A stretch of DNA of 64,000 nucleotides from positions 1-64,000 of the forward strand of contig DASYXK010000020.1 of assembly GCA_035935115.1 (NCBI GenBank), given 5' to 3'. This DNA comes from TA-20 sp035935115 (lineage in GTDB: Archaea; Thermoproteota; Nitrososphaeria; Nitrososphaerales; Nitrosopumilaceae). Below are positions 42,864 through 52,018 of this stretch, one piece after another. The first letter of the stretch is position 1, and each line of letters opens with the position of its first letter. Below the pieces are notes generated by a model that made no database searches, was not told the DNA's origin, and saw only the letters and a list, made by a program, of their open reading frames with translations. Made by a program: the position numbers and the translations under genes.

Positions 42864-43784
42864 TTAATTATCAATTTGTTCTTTAAGTAACCTAAATGAT
42901 TCATCTAATGAAAGAAATTTGAATTTTGATTCATTAATAATTTTACTAGAATCAAGACATTTGTTAAAACCCGTAGTGACATTTCTGCCTAATTCTTTAG
43001 TGATTACAGGTTCAATCAATTTTGAGTTTAGACCTAGAGATTCTGCAAGTTTTACACAAAAGTCATACCTACTTATTTGAATCATTGGAGCAGAATGAAA
43101 TATTCCAGAATAATTCCCATTAACTAAATGTAATATGGATCTTGCAAAATCATCTGCCAAAATAGGTGAACTGTATTCATCTGTAACAATTTTTATTCTT
43201 TCATTAGAGTGTAGTTTATTTATCAACCATTGACCAAAATTTGTTGGTTTCATTGAGCTTGACGAAATTTGAGAAAGTAATTTTGGTAACCATCCATAAA
43301 GAACACTTGCCCTTACGACAAGATTATTCGTATTTTCTAATACAAGTTTTTCGCCTATCATTTTTGTATATCCATAATAATTGATAGGTTTTGGTATATC
43401 ATCCTCTTTGTATGGGTCCTTTTTTGTACCATCAAAGACGGAATCGGATGATAAATGTACTAATTTGATACCTAATGGTTTTGTTATTTCGTATAATTTC
43501 TCAACAAAATCGATATTGATTTTCTTTGCTTCTTCTTGGTGGTTTTCACAATAATCTACGCTGTTAATAGCACATGTGTTTATTATTACATCGGGTTTAA
43601 TTTTTGATAAAACATCTTTTACCTTTGACATATCTAAAATATCCAGTTTGATTCCATCAATGAAATCAAATTTAGGGTTGCGTAGATTATAACTACCATA
43701 TATCTCAAAACCATTTTTTGCCAGTATAGCAATCTTGGAACCTGTCAAGCCCCCAATACCAAAAATAAATAATTTTTTCTTCAA
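42864..43784 (-). CDS. rmlD: dTDP-4-dehydrorhamnose reductase
   Basis: A 306-residue SDR of the RmlD family. The N-terminal FGIGGLTGSK (8-17) binds NAD(P); INTCAINSVDYCE at 69-81 and SSDSVFDG at 111-118 are the RmlD signature blocks; Tyr138 and Lys142 in YYGYTK are catalytic. It makes the final dTDP-L-rhamnose. It follows the acetyltransferase gene by 13 bases, reading in the same direction. The other rml genes (rmlA, rmlB and an rmlC-like cupin) lie at 46.9-49.6 kb, so the set is not contiguous. Confidence 0.88.
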   Translation of the reverse strand: MKKKLFIFGIGGLTGSKIAILAKNGFEIYGSYNLRNPKFDFIDGIKLDILDMSKVKDVLSKIKPDVIINTCAINSVDYCENHQEEAKKINIDFVEKLYEITKPLGIKLVHLSSDSVFDGTKKDPYKEDDIPKPINYYGYTKMIGEKLVLENTNNLVVRASVLYGWLPKLLSQISSSSMKPTNFGQWLINKLHSNERIKIVTDEYSSPILADDFARSILHLVNGNYSGIFHSAPMIQISRYDFCVKLAESLGLNSKLIEPVITKELGRNVTTGFNKCLDSSKIINESKFKFLSLDESFRLLKEQIDN

Positions 43785-43796
43785 TTCAGAACATCC

Positions 43797-44852
43797 TTAA
43801 AAAATATCATAATCACCAAACGAGAAAAACCAATTATCATAATTTGCTAGTTTTTTAACGTATTCATCCTGAGTAAAAGAGGAAGAAATGAAATTAAGTT
43901 GTTGTGGTTTAAATGAATTAGGAACAGAGAAGAATCGAGTTTCGTGTAATATTGTACTCTCTAAAAATCGCTTATTACAAGTAGCAATTGCAACTGATGC
44001 TCCATTGTGGATAAGATCTAACAATGCAGTATTCACTAAATCTTTAAGACTTTTTTTGTCTCGAATCTCATCATCCACTAGGAAATCAACTATTACCCCA
44101 ATAGTCTTTTCTTCAAATTTTGTAATCCTTGTTATAATGTACCCTTTTAACTGAGAATCCTCTTTGAGAGTAAAAATTTTGTATTTTCTTGTAGGACATG
44201 AATGATAACGCCATCTAAAAAAACTCACATCTCTTTTTACCATTATTGGTATTCTTTGCGTAGCTTTATTTGAGAAAGTTTCAAATTCCTCTGAAAAATC
44301 ATCAGTAAATAAATTGATTTTACTATTTTCCACACTGTTGATTTTCCACATCCAATCAAATAATTTAAAAATTCTCTGTAGTGGAGAATTGAAAAATTTT
44401 GAAAAATTCAGAGGTCTCACTAATATGGGCAACGAAGTAATTTTTACTGCTCCTTGTCTGATAAAGGCATTAAACGATTTTTTATTTGGTACAGCATAAA
44501 AATACAAAACGCCATTTTTTTCGGCATATTCTTTCATAGATCCTAATAATTTTGAAAATATGCCTTGTCCTCTATATGTTGGATCTACTTGTACATTGCA
44601 TGCCAATGATGATCTAATTGCTTTTTTTTCTATGATCAAATTAATTGGTATCAATACATTGGTACCAATTATTTTTTCATTCTTGCTTTCATCCTTAGCT
44701 AAGAGAATTAATGCTTTACCTTGTGGATTTATACGATATTGCCAATCAAAGTAAGATGGTTGAGTTATCTCTTGTTCACCAAAAACTTTTTGGGTCAAGG
44801 CAAGAATTCCTTCTTTTTCCGATTCTTCATCAAGCCATTCTGAAATTTTCAT
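43797..44852 (-). CDS. GNAT-family N-acetyltransferase
   Basis: A 351-residue acetyltransferase with a GNAT core in residues 1-150: VQVDPTYRGQGIFSKLLGSM at about 92-111 holds the acetyl-CoA loop (RGQGIF). The C-terminal half looks like a second GNAT-type lobe (RWRYHSCPTRKYKIF, KGYIITRI), as in FemX/MprF-like or GNAT-fold tandem proteins. In the glycan context it may N-acetylate an amino sugar, the step missing from the NulO set, but that is inference. It is upstream of rmlD in the same operon. Confidence 0.72.
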   Translation of the reverse strand: MKISEWLDEESEKEGILALTQKVFGEQEITQPSYFDWQYRINPQGKALILLAKDESKNEKIIGTNVLIPINLIIEKKAIRSSLACNVQVDPTYRGQGIFSKLLGSMKEYAEKNGVLYFYAVPNKKSFNAFIRQGAVKITSLPILVRPLNFSKFFNSPLQRIFKLFDWMWKINSVENSKINLFTDDFSEEFETFSNKATQRIPIMVKRDVSFFRWRYHSCPTRKYKIFTLKEDSQLKGYIITRITKFEEKTIGVIVDFLVDDEIRDKKSLKDLVNTALLDLIHNGASVAIATCNKRFLESTILHETRFFSVPNSFKPQQLNFISSSFTQDEYVKKLANYDNWFFSFGDYDIF

Positions 44853-44910
44853 TAGTTTTTGTATGTTTTAAGGTAAGATATGAGTATTCATGATGATTCT
44901 TTTCAATTAA

Positions 44911-44920
44911 GAATATAAGA
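44911..44920 (+). promoter_or_regulatory. TATA-like box for the deacetylase gene
   Basis: GAATATAAGA is centred 27 bases ahead of TTG 44943, supporting the leaderless TTG. Confidence 0.5.
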
Positions 44921-44942
44921 TAAACTACCAAGATAAAACCAA

Positions 44943-45782
44943 TTGAACTTATTAGGAATAGATTTTGAAGACTGGTTTCATCCCGAATTAATCCAAAAAT
45001 ATTTGAATTCAGACAAAAAGGAACCTACTGTAATACAAGGAATAGATAAGATTCTCAATTGGTTAAGACAAGCTGAGACATATGCAACATTCTTTATGGT
45101 TGGAGAGTTGCTATTAGCTAAACCAGAATTATTAGATAAAATCCTTGACGGGGGACACGAAATTGCATTTCATACGATGCACCATACTAGATTGGATTCT
45201 CCCAATTATGAAGAAAAATTTGATAGTGAACTTAAGAAGTTCGCAGAAATAACCTTGAAAAAATCAAAGGGATTCAGGGCTCCCTCTTTTTCATTAAATA
45301 AAAACACGGGCTGGGCAATTGACAAATTGTCTGAAAATAATTATGAATATGACAGTAGTATCGTACCTGCAAAGACAAAACTATATGGTGTTCCCAATGC
45401 TGAAACTAAACCCTATAAAATTTCTAGCAAAGGGATTGAAAGAGAGGACCCAAAAGGAATTCTCTTAGAATTTCCGCTTTTGACTACAAAGTTGTTTGGA
45501 AAATCTATTCCTGCAGCTGGTGGATTTTACATAAGAGCACTGCCATTGTTTGTAATAGAAAATGCAATAAAACAAAATAACAACAACGGAATGCCAGCTT
45601 CTTTGTATGTCCATTCATGGGAGCTCACACCTGAATTTATGCCTAGAATTCCTCTTTCCATTCTAGATGGATTTGTAACATATCATAATCTTGGAAAGAC
45701 ACTTTCCAGAATGGATAAAATAATTAAAAAATTTAAATTTACTTCATTTAGTCGTTATATTTCTAAACAAAATAAAAATTAA
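44943..45782 (+). CDS. NodB-type polysaccharide deacetylase
   Basis: A 279-residue carbohydrate esterase family 4-like protein. Motif 1 DFEDW (Asp7, Asp10) provides the catalytic Asp and metal ligand. Motif 2 FHTMHHTR has His77 and His81. GFRAPSF at about 98-104 is motif 3. The C-terminal stretch SLYVHSWEL supplies the last His. Such enzymes remove N-acetyl groups from GlcNAc-containing glycans. No signal peptide is seen, so it acts inside the cell, probably on a lipid-linked or nucleotide intermediate. It is convergent with the GT2 gene, overlapping by four bases. Confidence 0.88.
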   Translation: MNLLGIDFEDWFHPELIQKYLNSDKKEPTVIQGIDKILNWLRQAETYATFFMVGELLLAKPELLDKILDGGHEIAFHTMHHTRLDSPNYEEKFDSELKKFAEITLKKSKGFRAPSFSLNKNTGWAIDKLSENNYEYDSSIVPAKTKLYGVPNAETKPYKISSKGIEREDPKGILLEFPLLTTKLFGKSIPAAGGFYIRALPLFVIENAIKQNNNNGMPASLYVHSWELTPEFMPRIPLSILDGFVTYHNLGKTLSRMDKIIKKFKFTSFSRYISKQNKN

Positions 45783-46840
45783 GAATTGATGATTTTTCTT
45801 GCAGTTTTACTTAGAAGGGTAATTATAAAACTCACCCTGTGAGAAGTTTTGGTATTAGTGGTTGAGATCGGAAGATGAAAGTTATCAGTAAAATTAGTTA
45901 TTACTTGCTTATCTGAAATTTTGCGGTTCATATTAATTCTCTTACGTCTTTGATCAATTTCTTTATTCATTTTAATAAGAGAGAAAAATGTTTTTATTTT
46001 TACCAACCCCATTTTTTTACTTAAAAAAAATAGCAACATTCCAAATTCAACTATAATCAATAACGGAAATATTTTCAACATAGTCCCTCTTGAATATAAT
46101 GTAAGTAAACAAATCCATCTATTTCGTTCTAGCAAGAAAAATTTTTTTTTACTCCATTTCAGGGTTGGACTGCCATAATGGTAAACTATTACTTTTGGCT
46201 CATAATAAGAAGACACTCCTAATAATAATCCCCTCCAACCATAGTCTACGTCATCATGATATGCAAAGAATATGGGATCAACGTCTCCAATTTTTTTTAT
46301 AGTTTCACTAGAAGTAAAAGTACATGCTCCGCCTGTATAACAAATGTTCTTGAAGTCTTCATATTGGCCCGAATCTGTTTCTCCTCTTCCTTGCAAAAAT
46401 GCAAGACCAAAAATGTTGATCATATTTCCTGCACTGTTAATTATGTCAGGTCTTTCTTTTTCAAGAAATTTTGGTTGGTATAGACCTTCACCATGTTGCA
46501 TATGTGATTTTACAAACTGGTTTAACCAATCTGGTTTTACTACTGTATCAGAATCTAAAAACACAACATAATTGCCTTTTGAGATAGAAATACCAATGTT
46601 TCTTGCAGTCATTCCCAAATTTTCTTTGTTCTCAATTAGTATTATCGAAGGAAATTTTTGTTTACAGTTAAAATGACTATTATCGCTTGAGCCATTATCT
46701 ATTACAATTACTTCAAATTTACATTTCTCAGTCTTAAAAATAGATTCAAGGCATTCCAGTATTACATTTCCACCGTTATAATTGAGAATTATTATACTAA
46801 CAAATGTCTCATCAGGAATCTCAGAGCTGTCGTTTTTCAT
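45779..46840 (-). CDS. GT2 family glycosyltransferase (rhamnosyltransferase-like)
   Basis: A 353-residue inverting glycosyltransferase: SIIILNYNGGN at 15-25, IDNGSSDNS at 47-55, the DXD-type SDTVV within FLDSDTVVKPDW, and the GGACTFTS/YHDDVDYGWR block typical of rhamnosyl- and galactosyltransferases. The last quarter (VEFGMLLFFLSK) is a membrane-associated segment. It is upstream-adjacent to rmlA, so dTDP-rhamnose is the likely donor, by inference. Confidence 0.87.
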   Translation of the reverse strand: MKNDSSEIPDETFVSIIILNYNGGNVILECLESIFKTEKCKFEVIVIDNGSSDNSHFNCKQKFPSIILIENKENLGMTARNIGISISKGNYVVFLDSDTVVKPDWLNQFVKSHMQHGEGLYQPKFLEKERPDIINSAGNMINIFGLAFLQGRGETDSGQYEDFKNICYTGGACTFTSSETIKKIGDVDPIFFAYHDDVDYGWRGLLLGVSSYYEPKVIVYHYGSPTLKWSKKKFFLLERNRWICLLTLYSRGTMLKIFPLLIIVEFGMLLFFLSKKMGLVKIKTFFSLIKMNKEIDQRRKRINMNRKISDKQVITNFTDNFHLPISTTNTKTSHRVSFIITLLSKTARKIINS

Positions 46841-46874
46841 CTAGAAACTATCTCAAACAAGCAATATCAATCCT

Positions 46875-47951
46875 TTAAGGAGAAGAATTAAAGACTAATT
46901 TGTTATCTTCCCCTAATACCAAAAATGATTTTTCCCCGTTATTTGAGGTGATTTTCGAGTTGTATGAGATGATGCTATTTGTTAGATGTGTTTTGTAGTC
47001 AATAACGCAGCCATCCATTATTATAGAATTGTCTATCATGCAATTGCTTATTTTAGAATTATTTCCAATACTTGTATTTGGTCCTATTTTAGCAGTTCCT
47101 TCAATAACACAATTTTCTCCTATAATTACAGGTCCAATAATTCTAGCACCAGTTTTAATATGGCTATTAGAACCTACCATAACTTTTCCTTCCATAATGA
47201 CATTGTCATATTTTTTTCCCTCAAAATATGGATGCATGTTTTCAAGGATTGTTTTATTTGCATCAATTATGTCTTCTACTGTTCCAGTATCTTTCCAGTA
47301 ATTTGTTATCACATCGTATGACATTGTCTTATATTTTTCAAGTAACAATTGTAATGCATCGGTAATTTCAAGTTCATTTCTCCATGATGGTTTGAGATTT
47401 TCAATTATTTCAAAAATTGCAGGGGTCAAAAAATATATCCCAATTACTGCCAGGTTTGTAGGAGGATTTTTCGGTTTTTCCATAATTTTTTTTATTTTAC
47501 CATCTTGTGTAACATCAGCTATACCAAACTGAGACGGGTTTGAGACCTCGCATAAAAGGATCCTTGCAGCATCATTAGAATTATTAAAATTATTTACACT
47601 CTCCGAGATATCTTTAAGCAATACATTATCTCCAAGAAAGACAACAAATTTTTCATTTCCTATAAAATCTTTACACAATCCTACGGCATGTGCAATTCCT
47701 CGTGGTTGGTCTTGCTCTACATATGTTATCTTGACACCAAATTTCTCTCCATTACCATAATATTCTTTAACCTTTGATGAGTTGTCTCCACCAATTATAA
47801 TTGCAATATTTGTTATACCAGAATTTTTTAAAGAATTAAGACAGTACTGTGATATAGGCACGTTTGCTATAGGTAAAAGCTGTTTTGGCCTCGTGTAGGT
47901 CAATGGCCTTAGTCTGGTTCCGTATCCCCCATGAAGTATTATGCCTTTCAT
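46875..47951 (-). CDS. rmlA: Glucose-1-phosphate thymidylyltransferase with left-handed beta-helix tail
   Basis: A 358-residue nucleotidyltransferase. GIILHGGYGTRLRP at 3-16 is the nucleotide-binding loop, with His in place of Ala before GG, as in many archaeal RmlA-like proteins. GDNV near residue 106 and EKPKNPPTNLA follow. From about 245 there are hexapeptide repeats (IMEGKVMVGSNSHI, IIGPVIIGENCVI, AKIGPNTSIGNNSKI) that form a left-handed beta-helix. It makes dTDP-glucose (or UDP-sugars). It ends 9 bases before rmlB. Long-tail forms are the RmlA2 type. Confidence 0.88.
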   Translation of the reverse strand: MKGIILHGGYGTRLRPLTYTRPKQLLPIANVPISQYCLNSLKNSGITNIAIIIGGDNSSKVKEYYGNGEKFGVKITYVEQDQPRGIAHAVGLCKDFIGNEKFVVFLGDNVLLKDISESVNNFNNSNDAARILLCEVSNPSQFGIADVTQDGKIKKIMEKPKNPPTNLAVIGIYFLTPAIFEIIENLKPSWRNELEITDALQLLLEKYKTMSYDVITNYWKDTGTVEDIIDANKTILENMHPYFEGKKYDNVIMEGKVMVGSNSHIKTGARIIGPVIIGENCVIEGTAKIGPNTSIGNNSKISNCMIDNSIIMDGCVIDYKTHLTNSIISYNSKITSNNGEKSFLVLGEDNKLVFNSSP

Positions 47952-47960
47952 TTCTGTTAT

Positions 47961-48965
47961 TTACTTCCTATATTTTTTCCAAGGAGTAGGATCTAACATT
48001 TCATCATTAGCTAATCCTTCCCACCAATCTCTATTTTGTTGATACCAATTAATTGTATTTTGTAATTCTTCCTCAAATTTCCATTGAGGTTTCCATCCCA
48101 ATTCATGCCTAATCTTTGTAGAGTCCAATCCATATCGCAAATCATGGCCTGGCCTATCATCCACGAAATAAATTAGATCTTTTGGTTTTGACATCAATTC
48201 AAGTATTTTTTCTATGAGTGTGATGTTTGTTGATTCGTTTGAGCTAGATATGTTATAAGATTCACCGGTCTTTCCGTTTAAAAATACCTTCATTATTGCA
48301 TCGCAATGATCTTCAACATATAACCAATCGCGTATGTTTTTTCCAGTTCCATACACAGGAATTTTCATGTTTTTATCAATTCTAATTATTGTTTTTGGAA
48401 TAAGTTTCTCTGGAAATTGTCTTGGGCCAAAATTATTGGTACATCTTGTGATTATCACATCCATATCATATGTTTTCGTGTACGATTCTGCTATCAACTC
48501 AGCCGATGCTTTTGAAGCTGCGTACGGATTAGAAGGTCTGAAAACGTCCTTTTCTTTAGCATATCCTGTGCTAAGACTTCCGAAAACTTCGTCTGTAGAT
48601 ATCTGCATGAATCTGATCTTCGGTTTTTTTTCTCTAATAGTGTCAAGTAGTGTATACACACCCATAATGTTGGATTCAAGGAAAGGCTTTGAATCATGGA
48701 TGCTTCTATCCACATGTGATTCTGCTGCAAAATTTATTATTCCATCTATATCAGAAGATAGCCGTTCAACTAATTTTTTATCATTAATGTTACCATGTAC
48801 CAATCTATAATTTTCTGATTTTTCAATTGATTTTAGATTTTTTTCATTAGATCCTAACAGACCTGCATCTAGGTTAACAATTTTGAAATCAGGATAGTTT
48901 TTTTGCACGTGTAAGATAAAATTACTTCCAATGAATCCCAATCCACCTGTTACTAGGATTTTCAT
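47961..48965 (-). CDS. rmlB: dTDP-glucose 4,6-dehydratase
   Basis: A 334-residue SDR with TGGLGFIGSN at 6-15, FAAESHVDRSI at 79-89, the catalytic STDEVFGSL (Thr124, Asp125, Glu126) and Tyr148/Lys152 in YAASK. These are the distinguishing residues of RmlB among epimerases. It makes dTDP-4-keto-6-deoxyglucose, feeding rhamnose synthesis. It is the first gene of the rmlB-rmlA operon, with a possible TATA-like AT-rich stretch around 48985-48995. Confidence 0.93.
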   Translation of the reverse strand: MKILVTGGLGFIGSNFILHVQKNYPDFKIVNLDAGLLGSNEKNLKSIEKSENYRLVHGNINDKKLVERLSSDIDGIINFAAESHVDRSIHDSKPFLESNIMGVYTLLDTIREKKPKIRFMQISTDEVFGSLSTGYAKEKDVFRPSNPYAASKASAELIAESYTKTYDMDVIITRCTNNFGPRQFPEKLIPKTIIRIDKNMKIPVYGTGKNIRDWLYVEDHCDAIMKVFLNGKTGESYNISSSNESTNITLIEKILELMSKPKDLIYFVDDRPGHDLRYGLDSTKIRHELGWKPQWKFEEELQNTINWYQQNRDWWEGLANDEMLDPTPWKKYRK

Positions 48966-49094
48966 TTTTTCACCTGCATCATTGTTTTTGATAAGTATTG
49001 CAACATCACAACAGGCGGTATTTTTCTATTTAATACTATCTTCTTTAAGAAGGATTCATTTTGTTGTTTTCTCATTTTGTTTTACTATACAATA

Positions 49095-49104
49095 TTTTTA
49101 TAAT
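49095..49104 (+). promoter_or_regulatory. TATA-like box for the rmlC-like gene
   Basis: TTTTTATAAT is centred 29 bases ahead of ATG 49129. Divergent from rmlB across a 163-base spacer. Confidence 0.55.
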
Positions 49105-49128
49105 CACTTTCAACCAGTTACTTATTGA

Positions 49129-49584
49129 ATGAAAAATGATACTATAAGGTCTATAAAACTGGAAAAACATGAAACAAAAGACATTGTAGATAAACATGTC
49201 AATGGCTCTTTAACTGTAATATGGAGAGATTGGGATCAAATATTAGAAGTAGAGCCAAGGATGGCATATGTTTCATCAGTAAATCCAGGAGAAGTAAAAG
49301 GACCTCACTTACATCTAAAAAGGGATAGCTATTTTGTTTGTATCCGAGGAAAGGTAGTGTTTATTGCAAAAGATCTTTCTGGTAAGTATCACGAGATAGA
49401 ATCCAGTGAGCATGAACCAGTACTAGTTCAAGTACCAAAAAATCATCCATCAGCTCACATCAATATAACAGATCAAATATCAACCATTCTTACCCTTGCA
49501 AATCCAGCATGGAGACCAAATGATGATGAAATGGTAAATGTAACTTTTGAAGATTATGATTGGAGCAAATGGAAAAAAAAGTAA
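49129..49584 (+). CDS. RmlC-like cupin (dTDP-4-keto-6-deoxysugar epimerase or ketoisomerase)
   Basis: A 151-residue cupin. The substrate site shows VKGPHLHLKRDSYFVCIRGKVVFIAKD (split here as GPHLHLK and YFVCIRGKVVFI), with HLHLK in place of the RGLH of canonical RmlC. VQVPKNHPSAHIN provides a second His. So it is closer to the RmlC/FdtA (WxcM) cupins. In the rml set it would complete dTDP-rhamnose or make a related sugar. Positioned divergently from rmlB and rmlA. Confidence 0.75.
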   Translation: MKNDTIRSIKLEKHETKDIVDKHVNGSLTVIWRDWDQILEVEPRMAYVSSVNPGEVKGPHLHLKRDSYFVCIRGKVVFIAKDLSGKYHEIESSEHEPVLVQVPKNHPSAHINITDQISTILTLANPAWRPNDDEMVNVTFEDYDWSKWKKK

Positions 49585-49636
49585 TTGCAAATGCTTGTTT
49601 TTAAATAATGATATAATTCAGAGAAACCTATAGCTT

Positions 49637-50821
49637 ATGTCAGACAGTTGGAATAGAATTAGCAGATTTTTTACAAGATTCAAAGATTTAACAACTCTAG
49701 GTTTTGCAACTGTAGTCTCAAACGCAATTTCTGGAATATTTTGGCTTTTCATAGCTTCATTATTGGGCACAGAACATTATGGAGAAGTAAGCTATCTGAT
49801 AGCAATATCATATGTAGCATTAGCAATTTGTTCAATTGGCGGTTCAAACACTATACTAGTATATTCTGCAAAAGAAGTCAAAATACAACCCCCAATCTAC
49901 TTCATAACAACTATTTCAAGCATAGTTGCTGCTGGAATTTTATTTTTAATTATTCACAATATCGAAACTAGTTTACTTGTTATTACAAGTACAATGTTTT
50001 CAATTGCTACCGCGGAAATAATAGGCAGAAAACTTTACCTGAAATACTCTAAATACATTCTTGTACAGAGAGTTATCTTTGTAGCAATTGCCATAGGATT
50101 TTACTATGTTATTGGTCCATATGGAATAATTCTGGGATATGCAATTTCCTATTTACCATTTCTGATACCTGTATACAAAGGACTTTTGAAATTTAATATG
50201 GATTTTTCAGTCCTACGAACCCGTTCTCGCTTTATGATCAATAGCTATCTTTTGGATCTTTCGAGAACTTTTAGCGGGCAAACCGATAAATTGTTTATTG
50301 CTCCACTGTTTGGTTTTGCTATTCTTGGAAATTATCAATTAGGCGTTCAATTTTTAAGTCTTTTAACTACATTACCTGGAATAGTGTATTCATACGTACT
50401 TCCACATGACGCAAGTGGCAATCCCAACCAGAGACTAAAGAAAACAATAATAATAATTTCAATTATCCTTGCTGCGCTTGGGTCATTGTTAGGACCTATA
50501 GTTATGCCACTACTATTTCCAAAATTTACTAATGCTGGCGAAGTTATTCGAATTATAAGTTTGGCAGTTATTCCAACGACAATAAACTATATGTATATTT
50601 CAAAATTTTTGGGTTCTGAGAACAACAAAATTGTTGTCATAAGTTCTGGGATATATGTAATAGTACAAATTTCAGGCATTTTTGTATTAGGACATCTTTT
50701 TGGTATAAGAGGTGTAACAAGCGCTTTTGTGCTTGCAACAGCAGCAGAATCTTTATTCTTATTTATCATGGATCGTCATTCTAGAAAAAATGAAATGCCA
50801 GCATCTAATGTAGAGCATTAA
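49637..50821 (+). CDS. Polysaccharide/oligosaccharide flippase (Wzx-like)
   Basis: A 394-residue membrane protein with about 10-12 hydrophobic segments, from a starting soluble segment with FTRFKDLTTLGFATVVSNAISGIFWL to the terminal ESLFLFIMDRH. The MOP-superfamily pattern (LLGTEHYGEVSYLIAISYV, YVLPHDASGNPNQRLKK) is clear. It flips a lipid-linked glycan across the membrane. By eye it is about half identical to residues 1-380 of the fusion protein at 58748, including the HDASGN loop, so the two are paralogs. Confidence 0.9.
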   Translation: MSDSWNRISRFFTRFKDLTTLGFATVVSNAISGIFWLFIASLLGTEHYGEVSYLIAISYVALAICSIGGSNTILVYSAKEVKIQPPIYFITTISSIVAAGILFLIIHNIETSLLVITSTMFSIATAEIIGRKLYLKYSKYILVQRVIFVAIAIGFYYVIGPYGIILGYAISYLPFLIPVYKGLLKFNMDFSVLRTRSRFMINSYLLDLSRTFSGQTDKLFIAPLFGFAILGNYQLGVQFLSLLTTLPGIVYSYVLPHDASGNPNQRLKKTIIIISIILAALGSLLGPIVMPLLFPKFTNAGEVIRIISLAVIPTTINYMYISKFLGSENNKIVVISSGIYVIVQISGIFVLGHLFGIRGVTSAFVLATAAESLFLFIMDRHSRKNEMPASNVEH

Positions 50822-50825
50822 CAGT

Positions 50826-50834
50826 TAATATAAA
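50826..50834 (+). promoter_or_regulatory. TATA-like box for the GT4 gene
   Basis: TAATATAAA centred 29 bases ahead of ATG 50859. It overlaps the end of the flippase gene region, so the transferase may have its own transcript. Confidence 0.5.
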
Positions 50835-50858
50835 GATGGAATTTTTGTTATCTAAAGT

Positions 50859-51890
50859 ATGAAGAAACCTTCAGTTATCATGGTGGTTGCAAAGTATCCA
50901 GCAACTTATGGACACACTACGGTAATCAACAATCTTTGTGTTGGGCTTAATAAGATGGGTCATCGTACTGCTATTGGTGCTTTTTCTTTTGATGAAGAAC
51001 CTCCACACAATGTAGAAAAAATAAAATTAAACAAATGGAAGCTGTTAACATCTGGCGTCAAATATCTTGACTTTGATATTATTCATCCTCATCAATCAAG
51101 AGTAAATTATTATCTGCTTTTTAAAAAACCTAACAAGCCTGTAGTTTTCCATTATCATGCGGCAGCCACAAAGATTCAAGAATTAAATTTGAAATTAATG
51201 ATGGCCTTATTCAAGAAAAGGATCTCAAAAACCATATGTGTCTCTCAAAAAGCACGTAATCATTTGGAAGAATGGGCTGGAAAATGTGATACTATAGTTA
51301 TCTATAATGGCTCTGACACAAATTTTTACAGTCCAAATTTGCCAAGGCCTTATAAAAAAGGAGAGCCACAATTGCTTTTTGTCAGTGTCTTACGTCGATA
51401 TAAAAATACAGGCATGTTAGTAGATGCCATGCCAGAATTATTAAAAAAATATCCCAAGGCGCATCTTCAAATCGTAGGAGCTGGTGAGGATTACAACAGA
51501 ATAAAGGAGAAAATAAAACAATTGGGATTAGAAAATAGCATTGAGATGGCGGGAAGGGTTACAGATGATGAACTTAGATTAAGATATTCCTCATGTGATT
51601 TGTATATATCGGCAAGTACTAACGAACACTGTCCTGTACCTACGTTTGAAGCTATGGCATGTGGCAAACCATTGGTATTGTCAGAATTAGAATCACATGT
51701 AGAAATTGTAAATGCCTCGAAGGCAGGGTTAACATTTTCATTCACAGATAGTTCTGACATTTGTAGAAAAATAGATGAGGTTTATAAAAATGAGAAGACA
51801 TACAGCGAAAATGCGTTAAAGTTTTCAAAAAATTATGATTGGTCTGCCATATGCAAGCAGGTAGCAGAAGTTTATGATCAAATCTCCTAG
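50859..51890 (+). CDS. GT4 family glycosyltransferase
   Basis: A 343-residue GT-B retaining transferase. The N-terminal part starts with PSVIMVVAKYPATYGHTTVINNL and contains DIIHPHQSRVNYY; the C-terminal donor domain has QLLFVSVLRRYKNTGMLVDA and the E-x7-E block EHCPVPTFEAMACGKPLVLSE. It would add a hexose (often mannose or glucose) to the lipid-linked chain. Downstream of the flippase. Confidence 0.88.
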   Translation: MKKPSVIMVVAKYPATYGHTTVINNLCVGLNKMGHRTAIGAFSFDEEPPHNVEKIKLNKWKLLTSGVKYLDFDIIHPHQSRVNYYLLFKKPNKPVVFHYHAAATKIQELNLKLMMALFKKRISKTICVSQKARNHLEEWAGKCDTIVIYNGSDTNFYSPNLPRPYKKGEPQLLFVSVLRRYKNTGMLVDAMPELLKKYPKAHLQIVGAGEDYNRIKEKIKQLGLENSIEMAGRVTDDELRLRYSSCDLYISASTNEHCPVPTFEAMACGKPLVLSELESHVEIVNASKAGLTFSFTDSSDICRKIDEVYKNEKTYSENALKFSKNYDWSAICKQVAEVYDQIS

Positions 51891-51986
51891 TTTACATGAG
51901 AACAGAATTTATAATTCACAAATAATCTAAATTTACACATCTATTGAGAATAAAGTAACTCACACCATAACTAAATTGTAACGTGG

Positions 51987-51995
51987 GTTTTTATG
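51987..51995 (+). promoter_or_regulatory. TATA-like box for the epimerase at 52019
   Basis: GTTTTTATG is centred 28 bases ahead of ATG 52019, fitting leaderless transcription. Confidence 0.5.
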
Positions 51996-52018
51996 TGTGA
52001 ATTTTTAAGTTTTAGCAT

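Noticed and set aside
48334..48810. 158-residue plus-strand frame within rmlB
   Set aside because: Antisense shadow of a fully conserved dehydratase gene.
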